Source of the DNA: Candidatus Aerophobota bacterium
GTDB lineage: Bacteria; Aerophobota; Aerophobia; Aerophobales; AE-B3A
Direction of reading: 5' to 3'
Assembly: GCA_030672445.1 (NCBI GenBank)
Contig: DAOVGK010000032.1
Location: 1-7,236, forward strand
DNA length: 7,236 nt
The number at the start of each line of letters is the position of its first letter. Within the stretch, counting starts at the first letter, position 1. Under the pieces are notes generated by a model that saw only the letters and a program-made list of their open reading frames with translations, was not told the origin of the DNA and did no database searches. Shown in pieces: positions 1 to 6,233 of this stretch. A program made the position numbers and the translations under genes.

Positions 1-957
1 AGTAATATTCTTCACTCCCACTATTTCCCTTTCTCCCAGCTCTAGAATCTTGTCTACCAGAAGGAAGGGATACCTATGAGGAAGTACTCTCTCGATATCG
101 CTTATGTCCAGGAAACCACTTTCTTTACTCTTTAACTCCTCAAGTTTCTGGATTAACTTGACGTGGAAAAGATGACCTGATTTTACGGCCATAATATGAG
201 CCTGGATAGGTCGGCCCAGCAAATAAAGATCACCTATTAAATCAAGTATTTTGTGACGCACAGGTTCATTAGGAAATCTCAGCCCCTCCTTGTTTATAAT
301 CCCCTTTTTACCAATCACTACCGCGTTCTGCAAAGACCCTCCCTGAACTAAACCCTGTTTCTTTAATTCCTCCACCTCCTCCATAAAGCCGAAGGTTCTA
401 GAGGGAGCAATCTCCTGAGCGAAAACCTCCTCGTTAATGTTAAACTCAGCAAATTGCGACTTAAGAGGAGAATGAGGAAAATCGACGGTATAGGTGATTC
501 TGAGCCCATCATGAGGAAGCACAACCAATCTCCTATCTTCTTCCTCTATCCAGAGAGGTTTTTCAATCTTAAGGAATCGCCGGGGAGTAGCTTGTTCAAT
601 AATACCTGCCTTCTGAATCAGCTTTACAAAAGGAAGGGCGCTTCCATCAGCAGCAGGGATCTCCTCCTCATTCATTTTTATATTTATATTATCTATTCCC
701 AGGCCAGCTAGAGCAGCCAAAATGTGCTCCACCGTGCGAACTCTTGTCTTTCCCTCTCCTAAGCTTGTTCCTCGCATATTACTTACCACCTTGTTAACGC
801 TGACCTTAATCTGGGGACTACCGGACAGGTCTTCCCTTACGAAAACTATTCCCGAGCCCGGTGGTGCAGGCTCTAAAGTTAAAGTAACTTCTCTACCCAA
901 GTGTAGTCCCGTTCCCTTGTAAGAAACGACTTTCTTGATGGTGCGTTGTAATTGCAT
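1..957 (-). CDS. lpxC/fabZ: Bifunctional LpxC-FabZ: UDP-3-O-acyl-GlcNAc deacetylase fused to 3-hydroxyacyl-ACP dehydratase (3' end cut off by the window)
   Basis: LpxC removes the N-acetyl group of UDP-3-O-acyl-GlcNAc, the committed step of lipid A synthesis, in the cytoplasm. FabZ dehydrates 3-hydroxyacyl-ACP. The 319 visible residues start at ATG 957-955. Residues 1-272 form a complete LpxC: zinc and catalytic residues are visible as TVEH (E77, H78), [10 protein letters not shown] (H235, D239, D243) and SGH (H262), and SRTFGF lies at 186-191. After a short linker rich in K, E and S, residues 283-319 match the FabZ N-terminus ([20 protein letters not shown]) in the same frame with no stop. 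The FabZ catalytic His and Glu lie beyond the edge. The start overlaps the lpxD stop (TAATG), with GAGGGAAG just upstream as a possible ribosome site inside lpxD. Such fusions are known in Bacteroidota and some other diderms. The LpxC call is very secure; the fusion is secure up to the edge. Confidence 0.95.
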   Translation of the reverse strand, partial: MQLQRTIKKVVSYKGTGLHLGREVTLTLEPAPPGSGIVFVREDLSGSPQIKVSVNKVVSNMRGTSLGEGKTRVRTVEHILAALAGLGIDNINIKMNEEEIPAADGSALPFVKLIQKAGIIEQATPRRFLKIEKPLWIEEEDRRLVVLPHDGLRITYTVDFPHSPLKSQFAEFNINEEVFAQEIAPSRTFGFMEEVEELKKQGLVQGGSLQNAVVIGKKGIINKEGLRFPNEPVRHKILDLIGDLYLLGRPIQAHIMAVKSGHLFHVKLIQKLEELKSKESGFLDISDIERVLPHRYPFLLVDKILELGEREIVGVKNIT

Positions 958-959
958 TA
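955..959 (-). other. TAATG stop-start overlap joining lpxD to lpxC/fabZ
   Basis: On the minus strand the five bases TAATG hold the lpxD stop (TAA) and the lpxC start (ATG), sharing the A. Such overlaps commonly allow terminating ribosomes to restart, which would keep LpxD and LpxC-FabZ output in proportion. The overlap is seen directly; coupling is inferred. Confidence 0.85.
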
Positions 960-1976
960 TTTCTTCCCTCTGTCCATTTGCTCAAGTTTTCTCACTCGTT
1001 CCAGAAGTCGAGGTAGCCTGTTGATAATAGCCTTTACCCTTTTTTGTTTAGAGTGCAGTCTTGCCGGAAAGCCGGATACAAATTGATTTGGCCCTATATT
1101 TTTGGTAACTCCCGATTTAGCAGCCACTATAGTATTATTACCTATACTTACATGATCGGTTACTCCCGCTTGACCGGCCAGAATGACCCCATCTCCTATG
1201 GTTGAACTTCCCGAGATTCCCACTAAACCAACAATAGCTACATTTCTTCCTAAGGTGACATTATGGGCAATGTGTACCAAATTGTCGATTTTACATCCTG
1301 AGCCTATTCGTGTTTCTCCGATAGTTGCCCGATCTATGGCCACATTGGCTCCTATCTCCACTTCATCTTCGATGACAACCCTGCCCACCTGAGGAATCTT
1401 GTAGTAGGATCCATCCTCTTTTTTAGCAAAACCAAAGCCATCAGAACCTATCACAGTTCCGGAGTGAATGATCACCTTTTCCCCTACAATTGTATCATCC
1501 AGAATAGTAACCCGGGGGTGTATAAAACTACCTTTACCGATTTTTACGTTGTTACCCAGATATACTCCAGAAGAGATGTGGACATCATCCGTTAACCTAA
1601 CCCCATCTCTCAGAACTGTATAGGGACCCACCGTAACACTTTTACCTATCTCTACGTTGACACCAATTAAAGCAGTGGGATGAATTCCGGAAAGTCTCGG
1701 TAGTTGAGGAGCAAATAGCTCCAGTATCTGGGCAAAGGCCAAGCGAGGGTTCTTTACCTGGATAACAGGCTTGGAGAAATGCTTAACCCCCAGGGGAACT
1801 ATGACAGCCGAAGCCTGACTTTGGCGAGCCTTATGCAGGAATTTCTCGGAAATAGCTAGAGTAATGTCTCCTTTTTTTGCTTCTTCTACCTCGGCCACCC
1901 TCTTTACCTTGACACTCCCATTCCCCTCTATTTTTCCTTCTACAAGCTCTGCTAATTCTCTTAAACTTTTTTCCAT
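957..1976 (-). CDS. lpxD: LpxD, UDP-3-O-(3-hydroxyacyl)glucosamine N-acyltransferase
   Basis: Transfers a 3-hydroxyacyl chain from ACP to the 2-amino group of UDP-3-O-acyl-glucosamine, the step after LpxC in lipid A synthesis; cytoplasmic, and trimeric in the known family. The 339 residues match the usual LpxD length. Residues 1 to about 95 form the uridine-binding N-terminal domain. Residues 98-300 are a left-handed beta-helix of hexapeptide repeats ([29 protein letters not shown] and others). The active-site signature [10 protein letters not shown] is at 231-240, with H238 as the likely catalytic base by family comparison. [10 protein letters not shown] (175-184) and GQAGVTDH (268-275) are also typical. 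The C-terminal helix (305-339) is rich in K and R. It starts 18 nt after the ompH stop, with only a weak GCAGG ribosome site, and its TAA stop shares one base with the lpxC ATG, which suggests translational coupling. Confidence 0.96.
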   Translation of the reverse strand: MEKSLRELAELVEGKIEGNGSVKVKRVAEVEEAKKGDITLAISEKFLHKARQSQASAVIVPLGVKHFSKPVIQVKNPRLAFAQILELFAPQLPRLSGIHPTALIGVNVEIGKSVTVGPYTVLRDGVRLTDDVHISSGVYLGNNVKIGKGSFIHPRVTILDDTIVGEKVIIHSGTVIGSDGFGFAKKEDGSYYKIPQVGRVVIEDEVEIGANVAIDRATIGETRIGSGCKIDNLVHIAHNVTLGRNVAIVGLVGISGSSTIGDGVILAGQAGVTDHVSIGNNTIVAAKSGVTKNIGPNQFVSGFPARLHSKQKRVKAIINRLPRLLERVRKLEQMDRGKK

Positions 1977-1994
1977 TGTTTAGCCTGCTAATTT

Positions 1995-2579
1995 TTAGTT
2001 AGTTGGGGGAGTGGAAGAAGTGGATTCAGCCTTAGATCTATATTTTTCATTCAACTCAAGAATTACCTTTTCCGTCAAATCAAACTCTGGCTCCGGGGTG
2101 GCATAAAATAAGGCCTCCTTACTAAAAACCAGCCGGTATCCTTCGCGTTCAGCGATGGACCTGGTCGTAGCCAAAATATCTTTCACTATCTCATCCGTAT
2201 ACTTTTCCCACTTTTTCTCCAGTCTTTCCGTCATATCCCGAACTAAATTGTCCAGTTCTGTTATCCTGCGGTCTACCTCAGCTTGCTTCTCTTCTTTGGC
2301 AGCTTCAGTAAGTATTAACTCCTGTTCCTTGAGCTCATCTCTTAGCTTTTCAATTTCTTCTTTTAACTCGTCTAAATTCCGCTGGTATTCGGCCTGATCC
2401 TTCTTAACACGTGCCTCCAGATCCCCAGTTTTTTCATATCCCTGAAAAACCTTTTGTATATCTATATACCCTATTTTAGCTATTAATGCCGCTTTTGGGG
2501 CTCGGATGCCTAGCCCCAAAAGAAAGCATAGCAAAAAAATTAGGAAAAGTAAACCCCTACCCTCCTCTTGCGATTTCAT
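1995..2579 (-). CDS. OmpH/Skp-family periplasmic chaperone
   Basis: Skp-type proteins hold unfolded outer-membrane proteins in the periplasm. From ATG 2579 the product is 194 residues, close to the family's usual 160-200. Residues 10-26 are a hydrophobic signal or anchor segment (LLFLIFLLCFLLGLGI) followed by APKAALIA, where cleavage is plausible. The mature part opens with IGYIDIQKVFQGYEKT, the typical OmpH start, then a long, highly charged coiled coil (about residues 55-115, rich in E, K and L). The closing segment, IVKDILATTRSIAEREGYRLVFSKEALFY read in pieces, is the characteristic OmpH C-terminal strand. The last ten residues are a loose S/T/P-rich tail. An in-frame TTG at 2597 would add MKRRLP and a more basic signal n-region, with AAAGG six bases upstream. 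I prefer the ATG because AAGGAG lies seven bases before it. The gene overlaps the end of ybeY by 23 nt and precedes lpxD, the usual ompH-lpxD order. Confidence 0.88.
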   Translation of the reverse strand: MKSQEEGRGLLFLIFLLCFLLGLGIRAPKAALIAKIGYIDIQKVFQGYEKTGDLEARVKKDQAEYQRNLDELKEEIEKLRDELKEQELILTEAAKEEKQAEVDRRITELDNLVRDMTERLEKKWEKYTDEIVKDILATTRSIAEREGYRLVFSKEALFYATPEPEFDLTEKVILELNEKYRSKAESTSSTPPTN

Positions 2580-3054
2580 TGGTAGTCTCCTTTTCAATCC
2601 TTACCTTTATTCCCAAAGATTCTAAAATTTTACCTTCCTTATCCCTCATAACCTCTCGTTCTTTTTTTTTCTCATCGGCATACCCGAGTAGATGAAGGAT
2701 TCCATGAACTACCAAAAGAGCGAGCTCTTCTTTAAGCCGATGTCCCCCTTCTATTGCCGCCTCTTTAGCTTTCTCTACCGAAATTACAATCTCACCTAAA
2801 AGACTCTTCGTCGAGGCGAACTCCCCACCCAAGGGAAAAGCTAGGACATCAGTTGTTTCCCTTCTACCACGAAATTTCTCGTTCAATTGCTTGATCATTT
2901 TATTGTCCACCAGGACTATACTCACCTCTTTATCCTTGTGCACCCCCTCGCTTTCTAAGGCTCGGGAAGCTACCTTTTTTAAAAATCCTATGTTCACCCA
3001 CGGGTTTTGAAGACTTCTTATCTGAATCCCAGCATATCTTTTCTCAGAGCTCAC
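2557..3054 (-). CDS. ybeY: YbeY, single-strand endoribonuclease / rRNA maturation factor with altered metal motif
   Basis: YbeY is a metal-dependent endoribonuclease that acts in 16S rRNA 3'-end maturation and 70S ribosome quality control. The 165-residue length is normal. Family landmarks are LNEKFRGRRETTDVLAFP (57-74, with the conserved Arg at 62), LGEIVIS (86-92) and the metal motif HGILHLLGY starting at H117. The family motif is HGxLHLxGYDH, with three histidine ligands. Here H117 and H121 are present but the third position is D127 (GYAD instead of GYDH). An Asp could still bind metal, so activity is plausible but not assured. The start is GTG 3054-3052, overlapping the pgpH TGA by four bases (GTGA), with only a weak ribosome site (GGTGG). 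An A9 run on the coding strand lies just after the motif. The family assignment is firm. Confidence 0.92.
   Translation of the reverse strand: MSSEKRYAGIQIRSLQNPWVNIGFLKKVASRALESEGVHKDKEVSIVLVDNKMIKQLNEKFRGRRETTDVLAFPLGGEFASTKSLLGEIVISVEKAKEAAIEGGHRLKEELALLVVHGILHLLGYADEKKKEREVMRDKEGKILESLGIKVRIEKETTNEIARGG
2587..2592 (-). promoter_or_regulatory. Shine-Dalgarno AAGGAG for ompH, inside ybeY
   Basis: AAGGAG on the minus strand sits seven bases before ATG 2579 and inside the last codons of ybeY. It is the strongest ribosome site seen in the operon and decides in favour of the ATG over the upstream TTG at 2597. Confidence 0.7.
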
Positions 3055-4532
3055 CCGACCACCGATCGACTCTTTAGCATCTCTTCCGGATACCTTCCAC
3101 GCGTGTGGACGACACCGGTAAGGGTCCTCACGAAGGCATCGGATATTCTGGCTATTTCCCCTAAGGTTAAATCACACTCATCGAGTTGATTATCCTTCAA
3201 TTTATTATTCACCACTTTCTTTACCTGTGAGTGTATACTCTTGAGAGTTTTTTGGGGAGAGAAACGAAAGGCAGCCTCCACTGAATCTGCTAGCATTACA
3301 ATAGCTGACTCTTTTGTCTGGGGTGCAGGACCAGGGTAACGGAAATTCTCTTCATATATTGATTCTTTCTCTTTCCCCCTTTCTTTCAGTGCTTCTCTAT
3401 AAAAATAGGCTATCAGTCCCGTTCCGTGATGCTCCCTGATAGTATTAATGACGACTTGAGGAAGTCGATTCCTTTGAGCAAGTTCTACGCCGTCTTTTAC
3501 ATGAGAGATAACAATCATAGAACTCAAATTAGGAGCCATCTTGTCGTGATAATTATTCTTGCCTGCTCCAGCATTTTCAAAGAAAAAATGAGGCCGAAGA
3601 ATTTTACCTACATCATGGTAATAGGCTCCCACCCTGGTCAAAAGGGAATTAGCACCCACGGCTTCTGCCCCAGCTTCAGCCAGATTGGCAACCATTATGG
3701 TGTGGTGATAGGTGCCGGGTGCTTCTATAGATAGTCTGTTCAAAAGAGGAAGATTAAGATTACTTAGCTCCAGCAACTTGATATCGGTGGTAATGCCGAA
3801 ATAGGTTTCCAGATAAGGTAAAACCGTCAGAGCCAAAATGCTGGAAAAAATTCCACTGCCCATTCCCCAAAGGGCAAAAGAGGCCACACGGGGAAAAGAA
3901 TGACTAGCAAGCAGACCCACAGCTAATATAATCAAGACATTAGACATACCTACATAAAGGCCACCCTTAGTTAAATCGGTTCTCTGGTAAACGAAAGTAG
4001 CGCTGTAGGCTCCCATAATTCCTCCCATGACCAGGACCGGTAGAAGATGCGAACCTTGCGCATTAATGCTGAAGAGGATACTCAATAGTAAGGTCACTAC
4101 CATAGACAATGGAGGTGCAAAAAGAAGTGAAGTGAGGATGGATAAAAAAGCAATAGGAATAAAATAGTTGGGAACCTGAGGTAAGAGGATGATAATTCTG
4201 CCCATGAGAGCCATAGAGATGATCAAGATCGCACAGAGACTCAAAGGTTTCGCCATAAGAAATTGTGCCCAGAACCGCCAAAGGTAAATGAAGAAAATAA
4301 AGACAAAAAAGGTAATCAGAATGACCATTCCTAACTTATTGAAAAAAGTTATTTCACCGGTAGATGGTAGGAGAAAAACCAAAGACAAACTCGATATTAA
4401 TCCTATCCCCCAGGCCCATTTCCAAAGATGAGATCTGGCAAAAACACTCCTAATTTTAAATCTAGGATATCTGGATTTTTCTCTTTTTTCAAATCTTTTA
4501 ACTATTCTTAATCTTTTTTTCATGATTTTCAT
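3051..4532 (-). CDS. pgpH: PgpH/YqfF-type 7TM-HD protein, predicted cyclic-di-AMP phosphodiesterase, short form without HDED domain
   Basis: PgpH proteins are membrane HD-domain phosphodiesterases that hydrolyse cyclic-di-AMP to pApA. The 493-residue product has a basic N-terminus (1-36) and about eight hydrophobic segments (roughly 38-56, 67-88, 96-118, 122-138, 141-156, 162-181, 190-210, 216-240). A cytoplasmic HD domain follows (about 265-480). HD ligand candidates are H277, H306-D307, H344, H368-H369 and D416; their spacing fits the PgpH pattern. NYHDK (327-331), HVKDGVELA, REHHGTGLIAYFY, DQ-like LADSVEAA and QLDECDLTL are all typical of this family. Known PgpH/YqfF proteins are about 700 residues, with an extracellular HDED domain between TM1 and TM2. 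Here only about ten residues separate those helices. Start ATG 4532 overlaps phoH by 35 nt; ATG 4523 is an alternative, and in-frame stops lie just upstream. The substrate is inferred from the family. The phoH-pgpH-ybeY order supports the call. Confidence 0.88.
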   Translation of the reverse strand: MKIMKKRLRIVKRFEKREKSRYPRFKIRSVFARSHLWKWAWGIGLISSLSLVFLLPSTGEITFFNKLGMVILITFFVFIFFIYLWRFWAQFLMAKPLSLCAILIISMALMGRIIILLPQVPNYFIPIAFLSILTSLLFAPPLSMVVTLLLSILFSINAQGSHLLPVLVMGGIMGAYSATFVYQRTDLTKGGLYVGMSNVLIILAVGLLASHSFPRVASFALWGMGSGIFSSILALTVLPYLETYFGITTDIKLLELSNLNLPLLNRLSIEAPGTYHHTIMVANLAEAGAEAVGANSLLTRVGAYYHDVGKILRPHFFFENAGAGKNNYHDKMAPNLSSMIVISHVKDGVELAQRNRLPQVVINTIREHHGTGLIAYFYREALKERGKEKESIYEENFRYPGPAPQTKESAIVMLADSVEAAFRFSPQKTLKSIHSQVKKVVNNKLKDNQLDECDLTLGEIARISDAFVRTLTGVVHTRGRYPEEMLKSRSVVG

Positions 4533-5460
4533 AAGTCTTCACTATTTCCTGTACCAGACGATGCCTTACCACATCCCTCTGAGTAAGATAAACGGTCTCT
4601 ATCCCTTTTATCCCTTTGAAGAATGACTGCACTTCAACTAAGCCTGAACTGCGATGAGCAGGAAGATCAATCTGAGTAATATCCCCTGTAATCACCACTT
4701 TGGAACCAAAACCCAGCCTAGTTAAGAACATCTTCATCTGCTCATAGGTGGTGTTTTGTGCCTCATCTAGAATAATAAATGCGTCATTCAAAGTGCGTCC
4801 CCTCATATAGGCAAGAGGAGCAATTTCGATAATTCTCCTTTCTAAAAGTGTTTGAAATTTATCAGCAAGAATTAAATCGTAGAGGGCATCGTATAAAGGA
4901 CGCAGATACGGCTCCACTTTGTCCTCCAGTCCGCCGGGTAGATAACCCAACTTCTCTCCTGCCTCTACTGTGGGACGCGTTAGGATTATCCGCACAACCT
5001 CTTCTTTCTCTAAAGTAGCTATGGCCATGGCTACTGCTAGATAGGTTTTACCAGTCCCTGCCGGACCGATACTAAAAACCACATCGCTGTTCTTCATTGC
5101 TTCAACATATTTTCTCTGCCCTTCGGTCCTGGGTCTTACCTTTCTTCCTCGAGAGGAAGTAAATATAACTGACGAAGAATCTTCCTCCAGTCTTCCTTCC
5201 TCTCCTTTCCTTATCCTTCTCAAGGCAGATTTTATCTCTTCAAAATGGGGCAAATATCCTTTGTGCAACTGAGAGAAGATTTCCTCTACTATTTGTTCAG
5301 CTTGTTTTACCCCTTCTTTTTCGCCTATAATTTTCAAAAAATTATCTCTGAGAATAAACCTAACTCCCGATTCCTTTTCTATAATCTTTAAATTTTCGTC
5401 TCTTTTTCCACAGAGAAAGGATAAATCTCGTCCATTATCTATCTTTATCTTCACTTCCAT
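4498..5460 (-). CDS. phoH: PhoH-like (YbeZ) P-loop ATPase
   Basis: PhoH/YbeZ proteins are cytoplasmic P-loop NTPases related to superfamily 1 helicases. They work with YbeY in RNA metabolism; the exact reaction is unsettled. The 320 residues are the usual length. Residues 1-65 form a KH-like N-terminal module, and 110-310 form the ATPase: GPAGTGKT (Walker A, 132-139, K138), FIILDEAQN (Walker B, 228-236, D232-E233), VVITGDITQIDLP (255-267) and DVVRHRLVQEIV (296-307). The middle stretch TRPTVEAGEKLGYLPG (161-176) is a hallmark of PhoH. ATG 5460 is the only in-frame start nearby. Its best ribosome site, AGGAAGG, is 13 bases away, which is long. It is the first gene of the operon and its leader contains the inverted-repeat element at 5494-5583. 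No convincing promoter was seen in that leader. Confidence 0.94.
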   Translation of the reverse strand: MEVKIKIDNGRDLSFLCGKRDENLKIIEKESGVRFILRDNFLKIIGEKEGVKQAEQIVEEIFSQLHKGYLPHFEEIKSALRRIRKGEEGRLEEDSSSVIFTSSRGRKVRPRTEGQRKYVEAMKNSDVVFSIGPAGTGKTYLAVAMAIATLEKEEVVRIILTRPTVEAGEKLGYLPGGLEDKVEPYLRPLYDALYDLILADKFQTLLERRIIEIAPLAYMRGRTLNDAFIILDEAQNTTYEQMKMFLTRLGFGSKVVITGDITQIDLPAHRSSGLVEVQSFFKGIKGIETVYLTQRDVVRHRLVQEIVKTYENHEKKIKNS

Positions 5461-5493
5461 AAACTTGACTTTACCTTCCTATGCTTTCCTGCG

Positions 5494-5583
5494 AAAAAGG
5501 GGACGTGATTATTTTTTCTTTTTTTTGGACTTTTGCTTCTACAGTTATTTTTCCTTTTCAAAAAATAATCACGTCCCCTTTTT
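5494..5583. repeat. 90-bp element with perfect 24-bp inverted repeats: MITE/REP-like or long bidirectional terminator
   Basis: The arms at 5494-5517 and 5560-5583 are exact reverse complements over 24 bases. Each has the core GGGGACGTGATTATTTTTT preceded by five A's. The 42-nt spacer (5518-5559) is A/T-rich with no clear internal symmetry, and no coding region or target duplication is seen beside the arms. On either strand the outer end of the hairpin reads CCCC followed by at least five T's, so the structure could act as an intrinsic terminator both ways. On the minus strand it would follow the NYN gene by about 20 bases. The long spacer and perfect arms are more like a small mobile palindrome (MITE or REP type) than an ordinary terminator. 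It fills most of the 142-nt gap before phoH. The repeat is certain; its nature is inferred. Confidence 0.8.
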
Positions 5584-5602
5584 TAGATCAACTTTATTAG
5601 CT

Positions 5603-6106
5603 TTATTCCTTTATTCCCTCTAACTTTTTTCTCACTCCATCCTCTAAGTAATCAGACAGAGGGGAGCCGGGTGGGATAGATGAATACTTTTTCGTTAAAG
5701 CCTTCTGACAGACCTCAACCTCTCTGAGGAAATTTTGGGGGGAGAGAAGTAAAATTCCTTTATCAACCACAGTCATCCTTTGAGAATAGTCAGCCGTAAC
5801 TACGTAGATATAGTCATAGTAAGATTTATATCGAGATGTAAAGCTCTCAATATAGGAATCAGCCGTTTTACCTTTTCCCGTAAAGATTATCTTTAAATTA
5901 GCGCTTATCTCTTTTCTAGTATCTTGACAGGGACGCCTATAGGCATCAAAAACCACATAACCTTCTACTCCTTTCATAGAAAAATAATTAGACACCAGCC
6001 TAATTAATTCCTCCTGAGCCTGATAGGCACTCTTCTTTAATAATCTCTTGAGCAAAGGAGAACCATAAATTACATTATAACCATCAACTAAGACAGCAAC
6101 TTTCAT
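5603..6106 (-). CDS. NYN-domain ribonuclease, YacP/Rae1-like
   Basis: YacP-family proteins have a PIN-like NYN fold with a cluster of acidic residues that bind metal for RNA cleavage; Bacillus Rae1 cuts mRNA in the ribosomal A site. The 167 residues match the family's length. Visible motifs are AVLVDGYNVIYG (4-15, D8 and N11), YVVFDAYRR (50-58, D54), IIFTGKGKTADSYIE (73-87, D83) and YVVTADYSQ (101-109, D106), all expected positions of the acidic site. The C-terminus (143-167) is a short charged helix. I chose ATG 6106; the codon before it is TTG and gives one extra residue at most. No Shine-Dalgarno sequence stands before it. The gene is isolated between a terminator-like hairpin upstream and the inverted-repeat element downstream, so it is probably transcribed alone. 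The target RNA cannot be read from the sequence. Confidence 0.88.
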   Translation of the reverse strand: MKVAVLVDGYNVIYGSPLLKRLLKKSAYQAQEELIRLVSNYFSMKGVEGYVVFDAYRRPCQDTRKEISANLKIIFTGKGKTADSYIESFTSRYKSYYDYIYVVTADYSQRMTVVDKGILLLSPQNFLREVEVCQKALTKKYSSIPPGSPLSDYLEDGVRKKLEGIKE

Positions 6107-6146
6107 CAAACTGTTTTAAATTTCGTCGCTTTACCTATAATATAAT

Positions 6147-6171
6147 AAAAAAGGAGGACTAAATATCCTCC
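6147..6171 (-). terminator. Intrinsic terminator after the ABC ATPase gene
   Basis: On the minus strand GGAGGA (6171-6166) pairs with TCCTCC (6158-6153) around a seven-base loop and is followed at once by six T's (6152-6147). It lies about 60 bases after the ABC ATPase stop and about 40 bases before the NYN gene start, the expected place to end the transporter transcript. The stem is only six perfect pairs, so strength may be moderate. Confidence 0.6.
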
Positions 6172-6233
6172 CTCCTCTTCTTTCCTTCTCCTATGAATTT
6201 CCTGGATGAGGATTGCACCCAAGCCTCAATTAA

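Noticed and set aside
454..922. Plus-strand open frames of 85 and 66 codons opposite lpxC
   Set aside because: They lie antisense to a clearly conserved LpxC, resemble no family, and have no ribosome site of note.
3426..3734. Plus-strand open frame of 102 codons opposite the HD domain of pgpH
   Set aside because: It covers the most conserved part of PgpH on the other strand, so its openness follows from codon use there; no recognisable protein features.
4063..4281. Minus-strand 72-codon open frame inside pgpH
   Set aside because: Out of frame with the membrane segments of pgpH, whose frame is strongly supported; no independent support.
5536..5561. Possible phoH promoter inside the inverted-repeat spacer (TTGAAA then TAGAAG)
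   Set aside because: Spacing is only 14 bases and the -10 match is poor.
5494..5583. CRISPR array, tRNA or riboswitch in the intergenic repeat region
   Set aside because: There are only two inverted copies rather than direct repeats, no cloverleaf, and no conserved riboswitch core that I recognise.
6137..6142. TATTAT as a -10 box for the NYN gene on the minus strand
   Set aside because: The match to TATAAT is good, but nothing like TTGACA lies 16-18 bases upstream (that stretch is the terminator hairpin), and A/T-rich DNA gives such matches by chance.
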